This document shows positions 48,632 to 56,958 of a stretch of DNA of 64,000 bases, piece after piece. The notes under the pieces are model-generated. The model searched no databases. It saw only the letters and a list, made by a program, of their open reading frames with translations, and was not told the origin of the DNA. Both the position numbers and the translations under genes were made by a program. The DNA is taken from positions 124,001-188,000 of the forward strand of contig NZ_WXVU01000003.1 in the NCBI RefSeq assembly GCF_009900745.1, in the 5' to 3' direction. Position 1 is the first letter of the stretch. Each line of letters begins with the position of its first letter. This DNA is from Chryseobacterium sp. c4a. GTDB lineage: Bacteria; Bacteroidota; Bacteroidia; Flavobacteriales; Weeksellaceae.

Positions 48632-50455
48632 TTATTTATTCATAGACATCAGGAATTCTTCATTGTTAAGAGTTCCTTTGATGTTTTTATTTACAAATTC
48701 CATTGCTTCTACAGGATTCATCTCAGAAAGATATTTTCTAAAGATCCACATTCTTTGAGAAGTTACTTCATCAAGAAGAAGATCATCTCTACGAGTACTT
48801 GAAGAAATTAAGTCGATAGCAGGGTAAATTCTTCTGTTAGCAATTTTTCTGTCTAACTGAAGCTCCATGTTACCTGTACCTTTGAATTCTTCAAAGATTA
48901 CTTCATCCATTTTAGAACCGGTGTCAATTAATGCAGTTGCAATAATTGTTAAAGACCCACCGCCTTCAATTTTTCTTGCCGCACCAAAGAATCTTTTTGG
49001 TTTATGAAGAGCATTAGCATCTACCCCACCGGAAAGAACTTTTCCTGATGCTGGTGTTACCGTATTGTATGCTCTTGCTAATCTCGTAATAGAGTCTAAT
49101 AGGATTACTACATCATGCCCACATTCAACCATTCTCTGAGCTTTTGCTAAAACAAGGTTAGCCACTTTTACGTGTTTTTCAGCTGCTTCGTCAAATGTAG
49201 AGGCAATTACTTCTGCATTTACACTTCTTTCCATATCGGTAACTTCCTCCGGACGTTCGTCGATTAGAAGAACCATCATATAGACTTCCGGGTGATTGGC
49301 TGCAATAGAGTTGGCAATATCTTTAAGCAACATCGTCTTACCTGTTTTAGGCTGAGCTACGATCATTGCTCTTTGTCCCTTACCTATTGGTGCAAACAAA
49401 TCAACAATTCGTGTAGAAATTGTAGATCCGCTTCCTGCAAGATTGAATTTTTCTTCAGGGAAAAGTGGAGTCAGATATTCAAAAGCAACACGATCTTTAA
49501 TAAATGCAAGATCACGTCCGTTAACTTCTGTAGGTCTTAATAATGAAAAATACTTTTCACCTTCTTTTGGAAGTCTTACAATACCTTTTACAGTATCACC
49601 AGTCTTTAATCCATAATTTCTGATTTGTGCTGTAGAAACATATACATCGTCAGGAGAAGAGATATAGCTAAAGTCTGATGAACGTAAAAACCCATAATTA
49701 TCCGGTAAGATTTCCAAAACCCCTTCAATGCTTACCATACCATCAAAGCTGAATTCCTTCTTATGGTCATGCTGCTCCTCTACCTTTTCAGAATGTCTGT
49801 TTTGATTCTGATTTTGGTGTTGGTTCTGGTTCTGGTTTTGATTTTTATGTTGGTTTCCACTGTTCTGTGGATGATTGTGTCCTTTCGGAGATCTGTTAGC
49901 CTGTTGCTGTTGTTGAGGATTGTTAGGCTTTTCTTCAGCCTGAGCAGGCTCTTGAGATTCTGTGTTTTTAGGAGTTTCAGATCTCTCCTGAGTAGTTTCT
50001 GTATTTCCTGTATTAGGAGAAACTCTTTTTCTTTTCTTTTTAGCTGGATTAGCGGCAGATACTTCTTCTGTTGTGGCAGCTACTGCTTCTTCAACTTTAG
50101 GCTCTTCTGCTTTTATTTCTTCAGTAACCGGCGCTTTCTCTTCTACTTTTTCTTCTACTACGGGTTCTGTGGCAGCTTTCGCATTGGCTCTTGGCTTTGC
50201 TGGAGCTTTTTTTGGGGCAGCCTTTTTTACCGGAGCTTTCGCAGTTTTTTCTGCGGGAGCTTCTTCAGTATTCGTGCTGGTTTCAGTGGCGTTGAAATAA
50301 TCTTTTGCTACTTTAGGATTGGAAGCCTGAAAGTCAAGAATTGCAAAGATCTTGTCATTTTCATTGCTGTTTCTTGCAACTTTAACGCCCAAATCCTTTA
50401 AGATTTTAGTCAGTTCCGTTACGGATTTTGACCTTAACGTTTCTATGTTAAACAT
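48632..50455 (-). CDS. rho: Transcription termination factor Rho with long disordered insert
   Basis: Rho is a hexameric RNA-dependent ATPase that ends transcription. The 607-aa protein is about 190 residues longer than E. coli Rho. The N-terminal helical domain (1-50) is followed by an insert at about 56-235 that starts Ala/Lys/Glu-rich and ends Gln/Asn/His-rich (QQQQQ, then [13 protein letters not shown]). The cold-shock RNA-binding domain spans about 243-310. Walker A is QPKTGKT (368-374), with [15 protein letters not shown] and the Q/R-loop segments downstream. The core is intact. It has a well-formed promoter and a leader of about 70 nt. Confidence 0.97.
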   Translation of the reverse strand: MFNIETLRSKSVTELTKILKDLGVKVARNSNENDKIFAILDFQASNPKVAKDYFNATETSTNTEEAPAEKTAKAPVKKAAPKKAPAKPRANAKAATEPVVEEKVEEKAPVTEEIKAEEPKVEEAVAATTEEVSAANPAKKKRKRVSPNTGNTETTQERSETPKNTESQEPAQAEEKPNNPQQQQQANRSPKGHNHPQNSGNQHKNQNQNQNQHQNQNQNRHSEKVEEQHDHKKEFSFDGMVSIEGVLEILPDNYGFLRSSDFSYISSPDDVYVSTAQIRNYGLKTGDTVKGIVRLPKEGEKYFSLLRPTEVNGRDLAFIKDRVAFEYLTPLFPEEKFNLAGSGSTISTRIVDLFAPIGKGQRAMIVAQPKTGKTMLLKDIANSIAANHPEVYMMVLLIDERPEEVTDMERSVNAEVIASTFDEAAEKHVKVANLVLAKAQRMVECGHDVVILLDSITRLARAYNTVTPASGKVLSGGVDANALHKPKRFFGAARKIEGGGSLTIIATALIDTGSKMDEVIFEEFKGTGNMELQLDRKIANRRIYPAIDLISSSTRRDDLLLDEVTSQRMWIFRKYLSEMNPVEAMEFVNKNIKGTLNNEEFLMSMNK

Positions 50456-50534
50456 ATTTAATGTAAAAATGTAATTAATTGTGAGTAAGAAAAGTAAGTC
50501 CGGCGACTTTTGTTTTCAAGTACATTGTATAATG

Positions 50535-50566
50535 CAAATCTACACTTATTTTTGAATTGTGCAAAA
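50535..50566 (-). promoter_or_regulatory. Promoter of rho
   Basis: On the minus strand TTTG (ending at 50562), a 19-nt spacer, and TAGATTTG (50542-50535). It interleaves with the divergent promoter of the DUF4293 gene. Confidence 0.7.
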
Positions 50567-50581
50567 TTTATATTATTTTTG
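50551..50581 (+). promoter_or_regulatory. Promoter of the DUF4293 gene
   Basis: TTTG (50551-50554), a 19-nt spacer, and TATTTTTG (50574-50581), ending 18 nt before the ATG at 50600. The -33 element lies inside the rho promoter spacer. Confidence 0.65.
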
Positions 50582-50599
50582 CCAAGAATTTAATATTCA

Positions 50600-50989
50600 A
50601 TGCTACAGAGAATACAAACTATATGGACTTTATTAGCAGTTCTAGCTGCTGTTTTCCTTTTTATAACAGGACAGGATGTTGTGATTTCAGACAGTATCCC
50701 TGTAATTAATATAGGATGTATAGTCCTTGTTATCATTGGATCATTGAGTATCTTCAGTTTCAAAAACAGAAAAAGACAAATTTTGCTGAATACCATCAGC
50801 ATCATTATAAACGCTTTGTTGATTGGTGTATTGGTGTACTGGCTGCTAAGCTTATCCGGAGGAATTCAATTTCCTGAGAAGGGTATTGAGCCAATTTTCC
50901 CATTGATCGCGGTAATATGCCTGCTTATAGCAAACGTATACATCCGTAAAGATGAGAGGCTCGTGAAATCTGTAGACAGACTTCGGTAA
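50600..50989 (+). CDS. DUF4293 family membrane protein
   Basis: The 129-aa inner-membrane protein begins MLQRIQTIWTLLA and has four predicted helices (about 8-24, 36-54, 66-86, 98-114). It ends with the family's RKDERLVKSVDRLR. The DUF4293 family is confined to Bacteroidota and is typically divergent from rho, as here. No function is established. Confidence 0.85.
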   Translation: MLQRIQTIWTLLAVLAAVFLFITGQDVVISDSIPVINIGCIVLVIIGSLSIFSFKNRKRQILLNTISIIINALLIGVLVYWLLSLSGGIQFPEKGIEPIFPLIAVICLLIANVYIRKDERLVKSVDRLR

Positions 50990-51013
50990 CCTTACAACGA
51001 TTTTTTGAGTGAG

Positions 51014-51042
51014 AACAGTTCCTTTTGGGAGCTGTTTTTTAT
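51014..51042 (+). terminator. Terminator of the DUF4293 gene
   Basis: AACAGTTCC (51014-51022) pairs with GGAGCTGTT (51028-51036), one wobble, then six Ts. Confidence 0.8.
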
Positions 51043-51166
51043 TTATATCTACCTTTCTATTCCCCTACTCTGCCTGTTATTTCCATCCGATCAATTAATT
51101 TATGTAACTTCCATGCAACATTTTGATCTGAAAGACGACAGATCGTATAACTTTTAATTAAAGACT

Positions 51167-52090
51167 ATGAAAAAGCTAACGTATCTTACTTTATCACTAT
51201 TCTCTATATGTACTTTTGCGCAGGAGGTCTCAAAAGAAAGAGTAAAAAACGTCATTTCCACACTAGCATCTGATGAAATGAAAGGTCGCGAGATCGGAAC
51301 TCCAGAAAATGACAATGCTGCTAATTACATTGCTACTCTTTTCAAAGAAAACAATCTTGAATACTGTACAGGAAACTCTTATCTGATACCTTTTGATTAC
51401 AAAGGCAAAACAGCTTACAATGTGTGTGGTATAAAGAAAGGTAAATCAGAGAAAAATCTTGGTTTTTCAGGGCATTTTGATCATATAGGAACCAATAAGA
51501 AAAGCGGAGACAATATTTATAATGGAGCCGATGATGATGCCAGCGGAATTACAACATTGGTAGGAGTTGCTGATTATTTTAAAAATAAGAAACCTGAGTT
51601 TTCAATGGTTTTCATGGCCTTCAACGGAGAAGAAAAAGGAATGCTTGGATCACGCGCCATCTCTGAGGATAAAAATCTTGATAAAATTTACAGCAATATG
51701 GCGGCTCTTTTCAATTTTGAAATGGTTGCAACAGAATCTCAATGGGGAAAGAACGCATTATATATGACGGGAGACGGTTTTTCAGATCTTGATGAACTAT
51801 TTAATAAATATGCTGTAAATGGTTTAAAAATCAACGCAGATCCGTATGCAAAACAACAGCTTTTCTATCGTTCAGACAATGTGAGCTTTGTAAAAAAGAA
51901 AATTATTGCTCACTCATTTTCCACTGTTGATATGACCAAAGCTACTCACTATCATCAGGTAAACGACGATATGAATATTGTAGATGTTGATAATATGACT
52001 CAAATCATCAATAATTTTGGCAAAACACTGGATAAGCTAAATCCTAAAAATTTTGCTCCGAAATATAATGATCAGGTAAATTTTAATTAA
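51167..52090 (+). CDS. Secreted M28-family metallopeptidase
   Basis: The 307-aa protein has a signal peptide (MKKLTYLTLSLFSICTFAQ). The M28 zinc sites are intact: SGHFDHIG with His103 and Asp105, NGADDDASG with the bridging Asp near 122, NGEEKG with Glu155-Glu156, FEMVA, and THYHQVNDD with the last His. Such enzymes remove N-terminal amino acids from peptides in the periplasm or outside the cell. It is a single gene with a terminator. Confidence 0.92.
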   Translation: MKKLTYLTLSLFSICTFAQEVSKERVKNVISTLASDEMKGREIGTPENDNAANYIATLFKENNLEYCTGNSYLIPFDYKGKTAYNVCGIKKGKSEKNLGFSGHFDHIGTNKKSGDNIYNGADDDASGITTLVGVADYFKNKKPEFSMVFMAFNGEEKGMLGSRAISEDKNLDKIYSNMAALFNFEMVATESQWGKNALYMTGDGFSDLDELFNKYAVNGLKINADPYAKQQLFYRSDNVSFVKKKIIAHSFSTVDMTKATHYHQVNDDMNIVDVDNMTQIINNFGKTLDKLNPKNFAPKYNDQVNFN

Positions 52091-52103
52091 TTTCATCATA
52101 TAG

Positions 52104-52128
52104 ACCGCCATTTTAGGCGGTTTTTTAT
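52104..52128 (+). terminator. Terminator of the M28 peptidase gene
   Basis: ACCGCC (52104-52109) pairs with GGCGGT (52116-52121), followed by Ts. Confidence 0.8.
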
Positions 52129-52289
52129 TTTCAAGAAGATAATATTTCTCTACAAACCTTATTATTCCTGAAACATCTTTTTAAATTCTTATTCACTTTA
52201 TTTCAAGGGGTTGTAACAAAACCCATATTTTTGAAACATATCAATTAAAGTAAAACAGGATTAAGAACGTCTTATCTTTTAAAATTATG

Positions 52290-52297
52290 TAATTTTG
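52290..52297 (+). promoter_or_regulatory. -7 box of the ABC exporter gene
   Basis: TAATTTTG ends 20 nt before the ATG at 52318. Confidence 0.5.
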
Positions 52298-52317
52298 CTA
52301 TCCAAATTTTTCATTGA

Positions 52318-54153
52318 ATGAATGAGTATAAAAAAATTCTGAGGTTCGCGAAACCCCATCAAAAATATATCTACGGAAGTTTATTTTTCAACATTCTGTA
52401 TTCTCTGTTTCAGATTGCTTCACTAGGAACTATTTTACCAGTTTTAGGAATGCTTTTCGGAACGATTAAGACAGAAAAAACTGTAGCTCCGGTATATTCA
52501 GGGGAACTTCTGGATTTCTTCACTTATGCAAAAGATTATGCCAATTATTATATACAATCATTGGTTGCTCAATATGGTTCTTTAAAAGTACTGGCTTGGC
52601 TTTGTATCATTACAGCCTTTATGTTCCTTTTAAGAAATATTTTCAGATATCTTGGTGCATTTCTTTTAATTAACTATCGTGTAGGTGTTACCAAGGATCT
52701 TCGTGGTGCCATGTACAGAAAGATACTTTCTTTACCGGTTTCCTTCTTTACAGAAAGCAGAAAAGGTGATATGATGTCTCGTATGTCTAATGACGTAGGG
52801 GAAGTGGAAGGAAACATCCTGGGGAGTTTGGTTGAATTAATCAATGCTCCGTTTATGCTAATCAGTACTCTGATCTCTTTATTTATTGTAAGCCCGGAAA
52901 TGACCCTTTTCTCTTTATTGGTATTACCTGTAATGGGAACAATGATTGCATTGATCGGTAAAAGTCTTAAAAAAGATTCTCATGAAGCCCAGCATGAAAT
53001 GGGAACGATCTTTTCTATTGTAGATGAAACCCTAAAATCTTCAAAGGTTATTAAAATCTTTAATGCAGAAAAGATCATGGACAACCGTTTTATGAAGTCT
53101 ATGAACAAATGGATTTCCAGCTCAATCAGCTTAGGAAGAAAGAAAGAACTGGCATCGCCAATGAGTGAATTTCTAGGATCTATTACTTTCTTGATCATTG
53201 CATGGTACGGAGGAAAACAAATCATTGTTGAACAAAGTCTTTCCCCTGCAGGTTTCTTAGTATTCCTGGGAATGTTCTTCCAGATTCTTCCTCCTGCAAA
53301 GAGTTTATCTACATCTATTTCGAATGTACAGAAAGGAGAAGCTTCTCTGAAAAGGGTATTGGAAATTCTGGATGCAGATGTAAAAATCGAAGAAATTGCA
53401 GAACCGGTTTCTATTTCAACTCTTAATAATAACATTGAATTCAAAAATATTGGATTCTATTATGATAAGGCTAATCTGATCCTTAAAAACTTTGATTTAA
53501 CGATTCCTAAAGGGAAAACAGTTGCATTGGTAGGACAAAGTGGAAGTGGAAAAACAACCATCGCCAATCTGTTAGCAAGATTTTATGATGTTTCTGAAGG
53601 AGAAATCCTGATTGACGGTGTAGATATCAAACATTTAAAATTACAGGAATACCGTCAACTTCTGGGAATGGTAACCCAGGAATCTGTATTATTCAATGAT
53701 TCGGTTTACAATAATATTTTGATGGGTAAACCTAATGCTACCAGAGAAGAAGTGATTGCAGCCGCTAAAATCGCCAATGCAGATACATTTATTACTGGGC
53801 TTTCTGAAGGATACGACACGAACATCGGAGATGACGGAAACAAACTTTCCGGAGGTCAGAAGCAAAGGGTTTCTATTGCAAGAGCTGTATTGAAAAACCC
53901 ACCAATCATGATTCTGGACGAAGCTACTTCAGCCCTGGATACTGAATCTGAAAGGTTTGTACAGGACGCTCTGGAGAAAATGATGGAAAACAGAACTTCA
54001 TTAGTGATTGCTCACCGTCTCTCAACCATTCAAAAAGCAGACTGGATTGTAGTAATGGAAAAAGGAACCATTGTAGAACAGGGAACCCACCATGAGCTTA
54101 TTGCTAAAAAAGGAATGTACAACAAGCTTGTTGAACTTCAAAATTTTGACTAA
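52318..54153 (+). CDS. ABC exporter, fused permease-ATPase (MsbA/MDR-like)
   Basis: The 611-aa inner-membrane protein has six helices in the first 330 residues and a C-terminal ATPase. Walker A is GQSGSGKT at 406-413, then the Q-loop VTQESVLFND, signature LSGGQKQRVSIA near 512, Walker B IMILDEATSALD near 530, and the H-loop IAHRLST. As a homodimer it would flip lipids such as lipid A precursors or export drugs. An extra hydrophilic loop sits at about 50-75 between helices 1 and 2. The DUF1801 gene follows at 22 nt. Confidence 0.93.
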   Translation: MNEYKKILRFAKPHQKYIYGSLFFNILYSLFQIASLGTILPVLGMLFGTIKTEKTVAPVYSGELLDFFTYAKDYANYYIQSLVAQYGSLKVLAWLCIITAFMFLLRNIFRYLGAFLLINYRVGVTKDLRGAMYRKILSLPVSFFTESRKGDMMSRMSNDVGEVEGNILGSLVELINAPFMLISTLISLFIVSPEMTLFSLLVLPVMGTMIALIGKSLKKDSHEAQHEMGTIFSIVDETLKSSKVIKIFNAEKIMDNRFMKSMNKWISSSISLGRKKELASPMSEFLGSITFLIIAWYGGKQIIVEQSLSPAGFLVFLGMFFQILPPAKSLSTSISNVQKGEASLKRVLEILDADVKIEEIAEPVSISTLNNNIEFKNIGFYYDKANLILKNFDLTIPKGKTVALVGQSGSGKTTIANLLARFYDVSEGEILIDGVDIKHLKLQEYRQLLGMVTQESVLFNDSVYNNILMGKPNATREEVIAAAKIANADTFITGLSEGYDTNIGDDGNKLSGGQKQRVSIARAVLKNPPIMILDEATSALDTESERFVQDALEKMMENRTSLVIAHRLSTIQKADWIVVMEKGTIVEQGTHHELIAKKGMYNKLVELQNFD

Positions 54154-54175
54154 TTATTTTTAAATCAACATAAAA

Positions 54176-54526
54176 ATGAATCCTATACAAGAGTATTTCT
54201 ACAGAATCGAAGAGCCTGAAAGAAGTACTCTTCTTTTTTTAAGGGAGACCATCTTAGCGTCAGATCCTGAACATCTGACAGAAACATTGAGCTTTGGTCT
54301 TCCCTTCATAAAGTATAAAAAGAAAATGCTGTGCTATTTCTATTACAGCAAAAAATACAAAAAACATTCCCTCAGTTTTTATCATGGTGACAAACTGGAT
54401 TATCCGGAACTGACACAGGACGGAAGAAAGAAGTTTAAGATTCTTTTAATTGATGTGGAAGAAGATTTACCGGTAGAGTTTATATTAAGCTTATTAGATG
54501 AAATAAAGCCATATATTAAGGCTTAG
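54176..54526 (+). CDS. DUF1801 domain protein
   Basis: The 116-aa cytosolic protein starts MNPIQEYFYRIEEPERS and has ETLSFGLPFIKYKKKMLCYF near 36-55, typical of the DUF1801 (YdhG-like) family. These small alpha-beta proteins have no settled function, though a role in iron handling has been suggested for some relatives. It is probably co-transcribed with the ABC exporter and followed by a terminator. Confidence 0.8.
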   Translation: MNPIQEYFYRIEEPERSTLLFLRETILASDPEHLTETLSFGLPFIKYKKKMLCYFYYSKKYKKHSLSFYHGDKLDYPELTQDGRKKFKILLIDVEEDLPVEFILSLLDEIKPYIKA

Positions 54527-54564
54527 ATTAAAGAAGAGGAATCTTCAAACATATATCAACAGTA

Positions 54565-54591
54565 AAAACGGGATAAGTTCCCGTTTTTTTA
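54565..54591 (+). terminator. Terminator of the ABC exporter/DUF1801 unit
   Basis: AAAACGGGA (54565-54573) pairs with TCCCGTTTT (54579-54587), followed by Ts. Confidence 0.85.
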
Positions 54592-54635
54592 TTAGTAATT
54601 TTTGTGTAAATCATCCACATCATGAGATGTTAGAA

Positions 54636-54667
54636 ACAAAAAAGACCGCTCTTTTCAGAACAGTCTT
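54636..54667 (-). terminator. Terminator of the LUD-cdsA-psd operon
   Basis: An 11-bp stem with two wobbles (54642-54652 with 54657-54667), tetraloop, and a T run on the minus strand, 21 nt past the psd stop. Confidence 0.8.
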
Positions 54668-54687
54668 CATTATGATAATAATAATTC

Positions 54688-55341
54688 TTAATGTTTTAAT
54701 TTAGCGATAACATCCAAACCTCCTTTGGTAATATCTCCGATCTTACAAACAATTTCAGTATCCAAAGGCAGGAATACGTCCATTCTTGACCCGAATTTAA
54801 TAAATCCGAACTCATGCCCAGCTTTTGCCTGATCTCCTTCATTACAATAGAATACGATCCTTCTGGCTACATATCCTGCAATCTGTCTGAAAACAACTTT
54901 ATGGTTTGTTAAAGTTTCAACTGCCACCGTTGTTCTTTCGTTCTCTGTAGAAGACTTTTCATGCCAAGCTACAAGATACTTTCCGGGATGGTATTTTTTA
55001 TACACTACCTTTCCAGTAACCGGATATCTACAGATATGAACGTTCAAAGGAGACATAAAGATAGAAACCTGAATGGCTTTTCCTTTAATGAATTCATTTT
55101 CCTCCACTTCTTTGATCATTACTACTTTTCCGTCAACCGGAGCGATTACATTCTCTTTATGATCCAGAATAGTACGATTTGGAACTCTGAAAAACCAGAA
55201 TACAAGACAGTAAATAACCAATAAAGGTACAATGATCAACAAAGACCATATTTTAAGGAAATAGATTGCTAATGCACCCAATACCAAGAAAAGTATCGTT
55301 GCTACCGTAATGGTTCCTTTTGATTCTCTATGCAATTTCAT
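54688..55341 (-). CDS. psd: Phosphatidylserine decarboxylase
   Basis: Psd makes phosphatidylethanolamine, a main membrane lipid. The 217-aa short form is anchored by two N-terminal helices (about 13-50). IAPVDGKVVMIKEVEENEF, FMSPLNVHICRYPVTG, and HEKSSTENERT match the family. The self-cleavage site is FGSRMDVFLP with Gly184-Ser185; processing would create the pyruvoyl cofactor on the small C-terminal chain. It lies 4 nt downstream of cdsA, fitting a phospholipid operon. Confidence 0.95.
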   Translation of the reverse strand: MKLHRESKGTITVATILFLVLGALAIYFLKIWSLLIIVPLLVIYCLVFWFFRVPNRTILDHKENVIAPVDGKVVMIKEVEENEFIKGKAIQVSIFMSPLNVHICRYPVTGKVVYKKYHPGKYLVAWHEKSSTENERTTVAVETLTNHKVVFRQIAGYVARRIVFYCNEGDQAKAGHEFGFIKFGSRMDVFLPLDTEIVCKIGDITKGGLDVIAKLKH

Positions 55342-55345
55342 GAGA

Positions 55346-56218
55346 CTATATAAATTTTTCTAAAATAAAGTACAAATATACGACAGGAACGCAGATAATA
55401 AAACTATCCAGTCTATCTAATACACCTCCATGTCCGGGAATGATGTTTCCACTGTCTTTCACACCGAAATTTCTCTTCAACTGACTTTCTACCAAATCAC
55501 CCAAAGGAGCAAATGCTGCGATTAAAAATCCTACAACCATCCAGTTTCCTCTCAGTTCAGGTTGGTAATGCTCAATAAAGTAAGACAATACTAAGGTTAG
55601 AACTACACCTCCGGCATACCCTTCCCATGTTTTTTTAGGTGAAATTTTAGGAGCCATCTTATGTTTTCCAAAGAACTTTCCTACAAGGTAAGCAAAGGTA
55701 TCGCTACTCCAGATCAAAATAAACAGGAAAAGAACTTCCAAAGAGAAATTATCGCTGTAGCTGGAGAACTTAGGTAATCCTAATGCAAAACTAAACGGAA
55801 GAGCCACATAAATGACCGTAAAGATCAGCTTACCACTATCAAAATACAATTCGTTAGGAAATTTGAATAAAGTAACAACAGCTATTCCAATCAACGCCAG
55901 AGCTAATATTTCACTTAACCTAAAATCAAAGAAGAAGTCGTGATGAAAATATCGTTTGGAAAAAATATAGAATATGAAAATAACCAATGGATAGACTACC
56001 CATTTTTCATAGCCTTTTCCGAACTTCATGATTTTAACACATTCCCAGGTTCCTACAAGCAGCAAAAAGCTTATCAGTCCATAATAAAGGTACTGCTGTT
56101 GGATAAGACCAGGAAAAACACTGTTGATAAGTTGTGCTCCTAACGGAGTTGAACAAAGAATAATAATGGCTACATAAACGAGGCCTGAAAGGGTTCTTTG
56201 AATGAGATTTTTATCCAA
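55346..56218 (-). CDS. cdsA: Phosphatidate cytidylyltransferase
   Basis: CdsA forms CDP-diacylglycerol from phosphatidate and CTP. The 290-aa inner-membrane protein has about eight helices and the family signature SPKKTWEGYAGG near 192-203, DLVESQLKRNFGVKDSGNIIPGHGGVLDRLDS near 238-269 (metal-binding Asp residues). Neighbouring psd uses lipid made from its product. It lies 24 nt after the LUD gene. Confidence 0.95.
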   Translation of the reverse strand: MDKNLIQRTLSGLVYVAIIILCSTPLGAQLINSVFPGLIQQQYLYYGLISFLLLVGTWECVKIMKFGKGYEKWVVYPLVIFIFYIFSKRYFHHDFFFDFRLSEILALALIGIAVVTLFKFPNELYFDSGKLIFTVIYVALPFSFALGLPKFSSYSDNFSLEVLFLFILIWSSDTFAYLVGKFFGKHKMAPKISPKKTWEGYAGGVVLTLVLSYFIEHYQPELRGNWMVVGFLIAAFAPLGDLVESQLKRNFGVKDSGNIIPGHGGVLDRLDSFIICVPVVYLYFILEKFI

Positions 56219-56242
56219 GATTTAAAATTTAGAAGTGGGTGC

Positions 56243-56824
56243 TTAATCTTCAAGCAACAATAAAAACAGTTTTGTATTGGAATTGGAAGAACTGTCCATT
56301 TTGGACTGGCTTCCGCTGATGGAAGTAAGGTTCTTTATATTTCCATTTCTTTTTATTTTCCCCATGGCATCATTCAGGTTATTTACAATCTGTGAAACAT
56401 TGGCTATGATAATAATTCTATCCGGCAGCCTTGAAGAATGATAATGAAGAATATTATTATGGGAAAGCATTATTCTTCCGTCATAAGCAATGAGGTATTC
56501 ACAGGTGATGAATGCTGCATCATTTGACGGCTGCAATTCTGAGGTATAAGTAGTTTTCACAACATTTAAAAAGTTCTGAAGTTCCTTATCCCAACAAAAA
56601 AGGTCTCTTATCCCTTCTATTTTGATAATTTGATTTAAAGTTTGTAGAGCCTCCGCTTCATCTGCACAATAATTAAAAAATCCTCCCGAATGCGTAAATA
56701 ATTGCGCAAACTTATAGTCAAGATCCGCATTTTTCAGCGAATCCCCAAGCTTCTCCAGGCTCTGTTTCTCCTCTTCTTCAGGCTGGTTGGTAAGTTTGCT
56801 TACAATCCTCTTGAATAAATTCAA
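56243..56824 (-). CDS. LUD-domain protein
   Basis: The 193-aa cytosolic protein resembles the LutC/YkgG (LUD) domain: AAFITCEYLIAYDGRIMLS near 104-122, LPDRIIIIANVSQIVNNLNDAM near 133-154, and IKNLTSISGSQSKMD. The family is tied to lactate use, but here the usual LutA and LutB iron-sulfur partners are absent and the neighbours are phospholipid genes. A charged helical N-terminus (PEEEEKQSLEKLGDSL) precedes the core. Its role in this setting is unknown. Confidence 0.72.
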   Translation of the reverse strand: MNLFKRIVSKLTNQPEEEEKQSLEKLGDSLKNADLDYKFAQLFTHSGGFFNYCADEAEALQTLNQIIKIEGIRDLFCWDKELQNFLNVVKTTYTSELQPSNDAAFITCEYLIAYDGRIMLSHNNILHYHSSRLPDRIIIIANVSQIVNNLNDAMGKIKRNGNIKNLTSISGSQSKMDSSSNSNTKLFLLLLED

Positions 56825-56851
56825 CTTAATCTATTTTTAGTCAACTTTATA

Positions 56852-56859
56852 CAAAAATA
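56852..56859 (-). promoter_or_regulatory. -7 box of the LUD-cdsA-psd operon
   Basis: The minus strand reads TATTTTTG, ending 27 nt before the ATG at 56824. A TTTTG lies 22 nt further upstream. Confidence 0.55.
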
Positions 56860-56901
56860 GAAAATAAATTACAATACATTCCAAAATATCTCCTTAAATA
56901 T

Positions 56902-56936
56902 GAAAAAACCTGACAATTTTAAAATTGTCAGGTTTT
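56902..56936 (-). terminator. Terminator of rsfS-ftsH
   Basis: A perfect 16-bp inverted repeat (56905-56920 with 56921-56936, core CCTGACAATT) and a T run on the minus strand. It separates ftsH from the lipid operon. Confidence 0.88.
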
Positions 56937-56958
56937 ATTTATCCTATTTTAAAGGCTT

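Noticed and set aside
49763-50401. 212-codon plus-strand open frame opposite rho
   Set aside because: It is antisense to the low-complexity insert of rho; the Phe/Leu/Cys/Arg-rich composition is a shadow of the Lys/Gln/Asn-rich coding strand.
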